Of a stretch of 14,705 bases of DNA, positions 1 through 4,967 are shown in pieces (position 1 is the first letter of the stretch; each line of letters begins with the position of its first letter). Position numbers and translations under genes: made by a program. A model generated the notes under the pieces. That model was not told the DNA's origin. It searched no databases and was given only the letters and a program-made list of their open reading frames with translations. The stretch is taken from positions 1 through 14,705 of the forward strand of contig RFIL01000406.1 of NCBI GenBank assembly GCA_003695285.1, given 5' to 3'. The DNA comes from Calditrichota bacterium. Its GTDB lineage: Bacteria > Calditrichota > Calditrichia > RBG-13-44-9 > J075.

Positions 1-450
1 GATTAGACCAATAGCACCAAGGTGAGAAGATTCATGCCATTCAAAAAAAGAAACAGTATCAAGAATTGTTTTCTCATTATGTGCCCCGTCTTTAGAGGGC
101 ATGGGAGAAAGGAGGTACTCATCAGTCACTTTTTCCATGATGGGATAGAATTCTTCGGCTTGCATATTCCATCGTTCTAACATTCTATCAATGGATGGAT
201 AATTGCTCCCATCGGTGGCGGGTCCATCGCCAAATAACGACTCCAATTCATTCTCTTCTTCATGACCCATCAGTTTCATGATGCGATAGCGATAGGTTAT
301 TAAATGCCCAACGATCCAGCTGATAGAACAGCCTTCACCGTTTCGGATCCGTTTTATGGCATCTTCGTTTTTTAAATCCGCCAGAACCAAATTCATGATA
401 AAATCAGTAAATTGGAAATGCTTAATGATGGGTTGAATCATCCTGTTCAT
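1..450 (-). CDS. DinB-family protein, C-terminus beyond the window
   Basis: Not closed in this window: 150 codons are readable from the ATG at 450 down to base 1 with no stop. The start follows a good ribosome binding site (GAGAGGAG, about 5 bases upstream). The residues fit the DinB/YfiT four-helix-bundle superfamily: a Trp-x-x-Gly-His-Leu segment at residues 45-50, and a second element with His139 and His143 in a WHESSHLGAIG context. With His49 these make the three-histidine metal site typical of the family. DinB-like proteins are metal-dependent and include thiol (bacillithiol/mycothiol) transferases, but most members have no assigned reaction and none can be given here. It is the last visible gene of the small-enzyme string, 31 bp after the SRPBCC gene, so probably co-transcribed. 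The missing part should be short, since the family is usually about 150-180 residues. Confidence 0.82.
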   Translation of the reverse strand, partial: MNRMIQPIIKHFQFTDFIMNLVLADLKNEDAIKRIRNGEGCSISWIVGHLITYRYRIMKLMGHEEENELESLFGDGPATDGSNYPSIDRMLERWNMQAEEFYPIMEKVTDEYLLSPMPSKDGAHNEKTILDTVSFFEWHESSHLGAIGLI

Positions 451-481
451 GTTAACTCCTCTCTTGCAATTTTATAAAGCT

Positions 482-874
482 TTAAATTTGTTCTAAATAC
501 TGTGTTAGTTTTTCCCAGTAATACTTTTTCCAACCATTATCAATGGATTGATAATGAGCATCAGGCACACCGTGCTGTTCGAGACGGAGATTCGTCCCAT
601 CATCTTTCGTTTCAAGATGAAAGATGACAATTGACCATTCACCTTCTGCCCATTCATCTCCTCGCCAGGCTTGAACAATCCGTTTAGCAGGGATTAACTC
701 CACATTTATTCCTGTTAGATGTTCACCATAACAACTAAATCGGCCGCCTTCGACTCCTTCTATGTGAGCAGGAGCATCAGTGAATTTACTGTGATGATCC
801 GCATCAATGAGAACACTGTAAACCTGATCAGGAGGTGCCGGTAGAAATACTTGCTGATAGATACTTTTTGCCAT
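482..874 (-). CDS. SRPBCC / AHSA1-like ligand-binding protein
   Basis: A 130-residue cytoplasmic protein with no signal peptide, matching the START/Bet v1-like SRPBCC fold in its AHSA1 (Hsp90 ATPase activator homologue-like) branch. The N-terminal strand and helix carry the family pattern of an Ala-Pro-Pro-x-x-Val-Tyr segment (residues 13-19). A central AWRGDEWAEGEWS stretch forms the usual middle strands, and the C-terminal helix contains GWKKYYWEKL. Members are hydrophobic-ligand-binding cups and are often annotated only as SRPBCC domain protein. The ligand is unknown. The ATG at 874 has the ribosome binding site AGAAGGGAA. The gene lies 37 bp after the dimeric alpha-beta barrel gene and 31 bp before the DinB gene, consistent with one transcript. 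Family call is solid; physiological role is inference from the neighbouring redox-type regulator. Confidence 0.85.
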   Translation of the reverse strand: MAKSIYQQVFLPAPPDQVYSVLIDADHHSKFTDAPAHIEGVEGGRFSCYGEHLTGINVELIPAKRIVQAWRGDEWAEGEWSIVIFHLETKDDGTNLRLEQHGVPDAHYQSIDNGWKKYYWEKLTQYLEQI

Positions 875-911
875 TGGTTTCCCTTCTATCGATTTATTAT
901 TTATTCAGACA

Positions 912-1214
912 TCAAAAAAGACGATAAGTGCCAACTTCAATGAGCTCTACAGCAGTAGGTGGCACTTCACACCGATCTTTAATCTCTTTTTGGAATGCTT
1001 TGAATGCCGGTAACTCACTGAGTGGATTCTTTCCGTCAGGAGTTTCCACAGAGGCGATGTGCACAAAGCTCACCCCATCAGGTTGTACAAATGAAGCATA
1101 GCGAATCCCTTCCGGGGAATCTTCCTGAAGTTGCATAAACACCTTTTTGATGTAGGCTTTATTCTCTTCCGCCTTTTCTTTCTTAACTCGATATTGTACT
1201 AAAACGCGTTTCAT
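912..1214 (-). CDS. Small dimeric alpha-beta-barrel protein (ABM-like)
   Basis: A 100-residue soluble protein. The pattern of a first strand (RVLVQYRVK), a long helix (residues 12-32), then strands around residues 37-57 (YASFVQPDGVSFVHIA) and a helix ending in a final strand (ELIEVGTYRLF) fits the ferredoxin-like dimeric alpha/beta barrel superfamily, which includes antibiotic biosynthesis monooxygenase (ABM) domains. No catalytic residue can be assigned, and many small members have unknown or ligand-binding roles. The ATG at 1214 is preceded by AAGGGAGA at good spacing. It lies between the VOC gene (95 bp upstream, with a predicted stem-loop in the gap) and the SRPBCC gene (37 bp downstream). 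The fold call is moderately confident; calling it a monooxygenase would overstate what is visible. Confidence 0.7.
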   Translation of the reverse strand: MKRVLVQYRVKKEKAEENKAYIKKVFMQLQEDSPEGIRYASFVQPDGVSFVHIASVETPDGKNPLSELPAFKAFQKEIKDRCEVPPTAVELIEVGTYRLF

Positions 1215-1241
1215 TGTTTCTCCCTTATCTCATTTATATCT

Positions 1242-1287
1242 CCACCCGGCACCCTTCAGGAAAATAAATATTTAGAGTACCGGGTGG
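1242..1287 (-). other. Intercistronic stem-loop between VOC and ABM-like genes
   Basis: On the plus strand CCACCCGG (1242-1249) is answered by CCGGGTGG (1280-1287). In the minus-strand RNA the stem extends to 11 pairs with one G-U pair, closing a 24-base AT-rich loop. There is no U run after it, so it does not look like an intrinsic terminator. It could act in mRNA processing or stability, or in differential expression of the downstream genes. Confidence 0.5.
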
Positions 1288-1309
1288 TGTCATTCATCAA
1301 TTAACACTT

Positions 1310-1678
1310 CTACTTTGCTTCCGCATCATTTTTCCATAAGGCCAGTAAGTTCCCTTCGGTGTCAACGAAATGCAGAAACCAGCCCATTCCGGGTACCGCG
1401 GTTTTTGGAGTCACCACTTTCCCACCCAATTCTTCAATCTTCTTGGCGGTGGTATCAATATCTTCGACATTGACATAATTGGTTACGGGATGATTTTCCA
1501 CCTGTCTGGGTAAAATTCCTCCGCTAACCATGGCGCTGCCATCTTCATTGCGGGATTGGAACATTAAATAATTCATTTCTTCAAAGAGCTGAAAATCCCA
1601 ATCAAATAATCCTGAATAAAATTTCCGGGCACGATTAATATCTTCTGCCGGAATTTCGACATGAGTGATGATGTTCAT
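1310..1678 (-). CDS. VOC-superfamily (glyoxalase/bleomycin-resistance fold) protein
   Basis: A 122-residue single VOC domain. It shows paired beta-alpha-beta-beta-beta modules: NIITHVEIPAEDINRARKFY followed by a Gly-Leu-Phe-Asp-Trp turn (residues 23-27), and a second module with NYVNVEDIDTTAKKIEELGG (residues 67-86) ending in the typical FVDTEGNLLALW strand (residues 104-115). His6 and Glu108 or nearby residues are candidate metal ligands. The pattern resembles the CFP-30B/SgaA-type small VOC proteins more than classical glyoxalase I, so no reaction is claimed. The start is well set: AGGAGG lies 4 bases before the ATG at 1678. A sigma70-like promoter lies upstream and the gene heads a four-gene string. 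Downstream of a NemR-like regulator a detoxification role is attractive, since E. coli nemR is linked to gloA, but this is inference. Confidence 0.88.
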   Translation of the reverse strand: MNIITHVEIPAEDINRARKFYSGLFDWDFQLFEEMNYLMFQSRNEDGSAMVSGGILPRQVENHPVTNYVNVEDIDTTAKKIEELGGKVVTPKTAVPGMGWFLHFVDTEGNLLALWKNDAEAK

Positions 1679-1755
1679 AAAACCTCCTAAATGGGGTTAA
1701 GGGTATATGATGCCAGAGGAGGGCGAAAACAGGGAAGCTGCTTAAATTGCTTGAC

Positions 1756-1768
1756 AACGCCCGGCGTT
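1756..1768. promoter_or_regulatory. Palindrome in the VOC-operon leader, possible operator
   Basis: A perfect 13-base odd palindrome, AACGCCCGGCGTT, lies about 20 bases downstream of the predicted -10 of the VOC promoter. Flanking it, CAGAGGA (minus strand, about 1772-1778) and TCCTCTG (about 1712-1718) could close a larger leader hairpin. It does not resemble the TAGAC-type operator upstream of the TetR gene, so a different regulator or an RNA structure would be involved. Confidence 0.35.
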
Positions 1769-1786
1769 CTCTTCCTCTGACGATAA

Positions 1787-1816
1787 ATTATGATAAAATT
1801 AAAACACTATTGCCAA
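1787..1816 (-). promoter_or_regulatory. Sigma70-like promoter for the VOC gene string
   Basis: On the minus strand, TTGGCA (1816-1811, 5 of 6 to TTGACA) is separated by 18 bp from CATAAT (1792-1787, 5 of 6 to TATAAT). It sits in the 222-bp gap between the TetR stop and the VOC start, which supports separate transcription of the small-enzyme genes. Prediction from consensus only. Confidence 0.5.
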
Positions 1817-1868
1817 ACATCTGCTGCAGGAAAGTGGGGAAAAAGTGTGGTATTGAGAGAGCCCCTGG

Positions 1869-1903
1869 TAACAGTAGATGTTTATACCGGATTACTACTG
1901 TTA
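1869..1903 (-). other. Stem-loop over the TetR-family stop codon
   Basis: TAACAGTAG (1869-1877) and CTACTGTTA (1895-1903) form a perfect 9-bp inverted repeat around a 17-base loop. It begins in the stop codon of the regulator gene. No U-rich tail follows on the minus strand, so it may be a 3'-end stabilising or attenuating hairpin and not a classical terminator. Confidence 0.45.
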
Positions 1904-2494
1904 TTGTTTCAAGATGTGGTTAAAAACAACATCTTCCAGTGTATCCAGAGATTTTAATGAGCGTTCCACTTTCATGCGAACCAGTGCACCTTCCCAGCCA
2001 TTCAAGATGAAGTATGCCACCTGCCCGGCGTCCAGTCGAGCGGGGATTTCTCCTGCCTTCTGGGCATCTACCAGACACTCCTGGATGTATGACTCCATTT
2101 GTTGGAAGGAATCTGAAATTTTTTGGGCAAAGAGTGGGTGAATATCTCCCATTTCCAGAGCCAGGTTACCCAGTGGGCAACCCCCGGTGAAGTTTTCAGC
2201 CGAGAACATCTCTTTGGTGAAGTGGAAAAAATTCCTCAGACGAGTCAATCCGCTCATGTTTTTATCCGACATAATGCGTTGCATCTCTGTCAGAAAAAAT
2301 TGATTGTAGACATCAATCAGGGCCAGACCAAATTCTTCTTTGTTCTGAAAATAGAAATAAAAAGACCCTTTGGGGACACCGGCTGCACGGAGAATCTCTT
2401 GTAGTCCGGTATTATTAAATCCCTTTTGTCTTACCAATTGTGCCCCTACTTGCAAAATCTTTTGCCGGGTTGGATGTTCGCTCTTTTGTTTCAT
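1901..2494 (-). CDS. TetR/AcrR-family regulator, NemR-like
   Basis: A 197-residue DNA-binding repressor. The N-terminal helix-turn-helix (about residues 8-55) has the classic GLQEILRAAGVPKGSFYFYF pattern; the C-terminal ligand domain carries GGCPLGNLALE at residues 104-114. From memory of E. coli NemR, the two align without gaps from the first residue (MKQKSEHPTR against MNKHTEHDTR). Cys106 and Lys175, the pair reported to form a sulfenamide switch in NemR, are both present here at 106 and 175. The ATG at 2494 is preferred: it has AAGGACA before it and matches NemR length, while an in-frame GTG at 2506 lacks a ribosome binding site. A palindromic operator within its own promoter implies autorepression. 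Likely sensing of electrophiles, aldehydes or reactive chlorine is inference from the conserved cysteine and from the downstream VOC gene. Confidence 0.9.
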   Translation of the reverse strand: MKQKSEHPTRQKILQVGAQLVRQKGFNNTGLQEILRAAGVPKGSFYFYFQNKEEFGLALIDVYNQFFLTEMQRIMSDKNMSGLTRLRNFFHFTKEMFSAENFTGGCPLGNLALEMGDIHPLFAQKISDSFQQMESYIQECLVDAQKAGEIPARLDAGQVAYFILNGWEGALVRMKVERSLKSLDTLEDVVFNHILKQ

Positions 2495-2528
2495 TGTCCT
2501 TATCACTTTCTATTACTGACTCGAGACA

Positions 2529-2557
2529 ATAATAGACCGGTCGTCTATTAAAAACAA
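2529..2557 (-). promoter_or_regulatory. Promoter of the TetR-family gene
   Basis: On the minus strand TTGTTT (2557-2552, weak -35) is spaced exactly 17 bp from TATTAT (2534-2529, 5 of 6 to TATAAT). Transcription would start about 25-30 bases before the chosen ATG at 2494. The palindromic operator fills the spacer and the -10. Confidence 0.5.
2530..2550. promoter_or_regulatory. TetR-type operator palindrome
   Basis: TAATAGAC (2530-2537) and GTCTATTA (2543-2550) are perfect 8-base inverted arms around CGGTC. The core TAGACCGGTCGTCTA resembles operators described for NemR and LmrA/YxaF-type TetR regulators. It covers the promoter spacer and most of the -10 element of the regulator's own gene, as expected for negative autoregulation. 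No second copy was found in this window, including upstream of the VOC gene. Confidence 0.7.
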
Positions 2558-2636
2558 CTCTTTTTTATTTTTTACAACCGGGATAAAAGAGGATGAGAAA
2601 AGCCATTAAAGAAGGGGCAAACTTCCCTGCCTGGAA

Positions 2637-3185
2637 CTACTCACTCCGTTGATAATGGATATTCCACATATCCTGCCAGGTTTTTCCATTGTCCGATGAA
2701 CGTTGCCAGTCCCAGTCAAAGGAATCGCTGGTAATATTTCGAAAAACCATCCGGGATATGAATGTTTTCCCATTCCGGGTATAAGGAGCGGTGGAGAGAA
2801 TCATCTTCCCATCTTTAAATTCACCGGTAAAAAGCAGGTAGCTTCCTTTGTTATCCACCCAGGTCTGTTTCCATTGGTGGCTACGGGCGTCATAAACCGA
2901 AAAACTATGACCGTTAAAATTGCCATCCGGAAAGCGGAAGGATTCATAAATGATGCAATTATCTAAAATTTTGGTGACCGTGTTGGTGCCATGCTGGAGA
3001 GTTCCGGGAGTTCCCCCAAATTGTTCTGCCGGCCAGCTCAACTCCCAGTGTCCCAGCCAGAAATCCAATTGTTTCCCTTCCGGTAAATCACAGGGACGTT
3101 GGTGTTGATTCTCCTGAGCCAGATTTGGGGTAATCCATAAAAATTGGCCAATCAGGAGTATGATGCTCACATGAACTTTTTTCAT
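2637..3185 (-). CDS. Secreted DUF1579-like protein
   Basis: A 182-residue protein with an N-terminal signal peptide: Lys2-Lys3, a hydrophobic stretch to about residue 18, and probable cleavage near Ala23-Gln24. It should be exported to the periplasm or beyond. The mature part begins with a cysteine-containing segment (CDLPEGKQ) and then FWLGHWELSW (residues 42-51), NTVTKILDNCIIYESF (residues 68-83) and QWKQTWVDNKGSYLLFTGEF (residues 104-123). This looks like the small lipocalin-like barrel family grouped around DUF1579; its biochemical role is unknown. The ATG at 3185 is chosen because AAGGA sits just upstream and a signal peptide starts there; the frame stays open further upstream to 3323 but without export signal or binding site. 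It stands alone, 140 bp upstream of the regulator gene, with no clear terminator between them. Confidence 0.75.
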   Translation of the reverse strand: MKKVHVSIILLIGQFLWITPNLAQENQHQRPCDLPEGKQLDFWLGHWELSWPAEQFGGTPGTLQHGTNTVTKILDNCIIYESFRFPDGNFNGHSFSVYDARSHQWKQTWVDNKGSYLLFTGEFKDGKMILSTAPYTRNGKTFISRMVFRNITSDSFDWDWQRSSDNGKTWQDMWNIHYQRSE

Positions 3186-3222
3186 GAGTTTATCCTTTTC
3201 TGGTACGGGTTTGAAAACGAAT

Positions 3223-3286
3223 GTGTTCAAGAGCGGGATTGACTTTGCTGTTAAACTCTTGCGCTGTTCCCTACACAATTGAACAC
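3223..3286. repeat. Inverted repeat upstream of the DUF1579-like gene
   Basis: GTGTTCAA (3223-3230) and TTGAACAC (3279-3286) are perfect inverted 8-mers 48 bases apart. They occupy the presumed promoter region of the secreted protein gene. They could be paired operator half-sites or chance; nothing else supports a function. Confidence 0.25.
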
Positions 3287-3341
3287 GAATAAGGTAAACC
3301 AGATTTTTTCTGAAATACAGCAAATTTTCAGCCCATTGAAA

Positions 3342-3573
3342 AATTGGGAGCGGAAAGCAGATTTATCCGGTATTTCGGTTCTAACCCTGGTGATTGGGGC
3401 GAAATATGACACCATGGATCCCGAACATATGGAGTGGGTTGCCTCAGAGGTACAGCATGGTCGCTATCTGTACTATCCCAACGGAAGCCACATGTCGATG
3501 TATGATGATCAACAGACCTGGTTTGAGGGGGATAACCCGGTTCATTCGGGATGTCCACAACGGAAGGTTTTAG
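3342..3573 (+). pseudogene. Remnant of a proline-iminopeptidase-type alpha/beta hydrolase
   Basis: The plus strand encodes only the last quarter of a proline iminopeptidase (S33 peptidase, alpha/beta hydrolase). It includes TLVIGAKYDTMDPEHMEW, holding the catalytic Asp region, and PNGSHMSMYDDQ, holding the catalytic His. The nucleophile-Ser half is absent; recognisable homology starts around 3342 with WERKADLSGI. The 3' end carries a frameshift in the G run 3527-3531: as written, the frame departs after FEG, but removing one G gives ITRFIRDVHNGRF and a stop at 3571-3573, the expected family C-terminus. It is both 5'-truncated and frameshifted, so a decayed gene. A single-base sequencing error could explain the shift but not the missing 5' part. 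It is the only plus-strand coding trace in the window. Confidence 0.85.
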
Positions 3574-3949
3574 AAAGGGTGAACGGGCGGATCTCATATC
3601 TCCTGGCAAGTATGTATCCCTTAACTCTTCTGTAAAAAAAGAACGCAAATGACACACGGCGGTAGGGCTAACTTCACTGAGATACAATCGCCTCATCCCG
3701 AAATAGGACCAATCCTTCCTCCAGCACCATTTTTAGCCCAAACAAAAAGTCACAGCTTCACTTAACGAATCCCTTCCCCCGCAGTTTTGAACCCAGGAGT
3801 TGGGTGATTAACTTTTTAAACAAACTTAACAAGACTTTAGAGAGAAGTAGAAGGGGAGAGAGGATGAATCGGCGAAGCGTGAGGTGGGAATCGGTCCTTC
3901 TCCTCATTATAAACCGGAGTTTTAGAATGAGAATGTTTCACAGGTAGGG

Positions 3950-3975
3950 TTGCCTGTCCTACTTTGGTCAGGCAA
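3950..3975. repeat. Hairpin TTGCCTG/CAGGCAA, possible interspersed repeat
   Basis: TTGCCTG (3950-3956) and CAGGCAA (3969-3975) form a perfect 7-bp stem, with CC/GG pairs inside after one mismatch. Translated DNA around it on the minus strand gives VGQATLPVKHSHSKTP, which I recall as a type of spurious peptide produced by genome-wide interspersed repeats in several environmental bacteria. That recollection is weak evidence and only a genome search could show a repeat. Confidence 0.35.
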
Positions 3976-4244
3976 TCGTCAACAAAACTCTGTTTTGAAG
4001 TCTCCAATCTCCTGATGCCCCCCAATTCCGCCGAGGGGATCCCCCATAAACCTGAGGGGAACCGTTGAACAGTCTTCCAGCCTGTCTCCACGAAATCGGA
4101 ATCCCCCCTCTAATTCCAATTCCAGCCGGCCGGGATGGAACGCCATAAAATTAGAAACTCAGGTACCCCTATACGAAGTTTAAGTGAGATGGGTTTGAAC
4201 TGAATCGAAACAAAGGTTCGAGGGCTATGGTGAAGGAATAAATT

Positions 4245-4295
4245 CTACCACCCACCATTCCATCACTCTACCACTCTACCACCCACCACTCCCCC
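4245..4295. repeat. CCA-rich short direct-repeat tract
   Basis: The 13-mer CTACCACCCACCA occurs exactly twice (4245-4257 and 4276-4288), and ACTCTACC is duplicated in tandem (4265-4272 and 4273-4280). The tract is strongly strand-asymmetric, almost free of G on the plus strand. It looks like a slippage-prone simple repeat about 65-115 bases past the MlaC stop. Confidence 0.6.
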
Positions 4296-4360
4296 AACCG
4301 AATCCCGGTGCTTTTGAGACATAGATGCTCAGGATAAGTATGATAGGAAGCGAAGAAATT

Positions 4361-4954
4361 TTATTTTTCTTCAACTCTTTTTTTGAGTTTAGAATACATC
4401 TCCTGGTAGGATGATTTGGCAATTTGTTTGTAAAAGGTATCCCGATAATTCCTGGCGGTGCTCAACCCATCGATGACCATGTCATACACCTTCCATTGCC
4501 CATTCACCCGATGCATTTTATAAATGATTTCGACACTTTTATTTCCTTTATATGCGATGGTGGTAACAGCTGCTTTATCCCCATTTATTTCAGAAGGTAG
4601 ATATTCGATTCGGTCTGCTCGGTAAATTTCTAACTTTTTTACTGAAGAATTTCGAATTAAAGTGCGAAACACATCCACAAATTCCTTTTTCTCTTGCTCG
4701 GTTCGTTCCTTCCAATATTTGCCAAGGGCTAATCGGGATAATTCATGAAAATCAATTAAATCATTGATGATGTTTTTAAGTTTCTCTTTGGTTGCCGCAT
4801 CGACCGTCTCTCCGGCAGTTTCCAGGATTTTTTGAATGGTTTCATTACGCTTACGAATCAACTCCACCGGAGAAGGGGATGATTGGGCATAGAGACTTAT
4901 GATGATTGTGAGGACCAATAGTATGGGAATGGTCAACAAACGAAAAGATAACAT
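4361..4954 (-). CDS. MlaC-family periplasmic lipid-binding protein
   Basis: A 197-residue protein with a signal peptide or N-terminal anchor (hydrophobic residues 4-22) followed by an MlaC/Ttg2D domain. Diagnostic is the segment from Asp68-Phe69 through LSRLALGKYWKERTEQEK and on to FVDVFRTLIRNSS (to about residue 104). Another is the end VNGQWKVYDMVIDGLSTARN (residues 150-169), the family's Trp-x-Val-x-Asp-x-x-x-Asp-Gly signature. MlaC proteins ferry phospholipids between outer and inner membranes in Gram-negative cells. The ATG at 4954 is chosen: GAGGAGA lies 8 bases upstream and overlaps the TolC stop region. A longer frame to 4996 would overlap the TolC end and lacks a binding site. The TolC stop is only 13 bp away, so the pair is co-transcribed. 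No MlaA, B, D, E or F gene is in view; the RND permease upstream may provide the driving force. It is the last gene of the run. Confidence 0.9.
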   Translation of the reverse strand: MLSFRLLTIPILLVLTIIISLYAQSSPSPVELIRKRNETIQKILETAGETVDAATKEKLKNIINDLIDFHELSRLALGKYWKERTEQEKKEFVDVFRTLIRNSSVKKLEIYRADRIEYLPSEINGDKAAVTTIAYKGNKSVEIIYKMHRVNGQWKVYDMVIDGLSTARNYRDTFYKQIAKSSYQEMYSKLKKRVEEK

Positions 4955-4967
4955 AACAGGTTCTCCT

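Larger units (their letters stand above)
3574..4360. other. Long non-coding stretch with mixed small repeats
   Basis: About 790 bp between the hydrolase remnant and the MlaC stop codon hold no gene I can support. Contents are small structured or low-complexity elements: a hairpin ACCCA/TGGGT at 3791-3805, a hairpin at 3950-3975, a 10-base palindrome GGGGATCCCC at 4035-4044, and a CCA-rich direct-repeat tract at 4245-4295. The only sizeable open frame (minus strand, 3837-4091) looks like translated repeat DNA. Together with the truncated hydrolase, this suggests an old rearrangement or insertion boundary between two functional gene blocks. No transposase trace or terminal inverted repeats were seen. 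Confidence 0.6.

Noticed and set aside
2495..2506. GTG start for the TetR-family gene
   Set aside because: No ribosome binding site precedes it; the ATG at 2494 has AAGG upstream and matches NemR length.
3186..3323. Longer N-terminus for the DUF1579-like protein
   Set aside because: The extension hides a normal signal peptide that begins at 3185 with its own ribosome binding site; the extra 46 residues look random.
3328..3696. Minus-strand open frame opposite the hydrolase remnant
   Set aside because: The plus strand gives clear proline iminopeptidase residues in this stretch, so the minus frame is a shadow.
3791..3805. ACCCA/TGGGT hairpin as a terminator for the plus strand
   Set aside because: The stem is only 5 bp, the T run starts several bases later, and there is no intact plus-strand gene to terminate.
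3837..4091. Minus-strand open frame of 84 codons in the non-coding gap
   Set aside because: Composition is Pro/Ser/Thr-rich with no domain, no ribosome binding site of note and low-complexity ending; it looks like translated repeat DNA.
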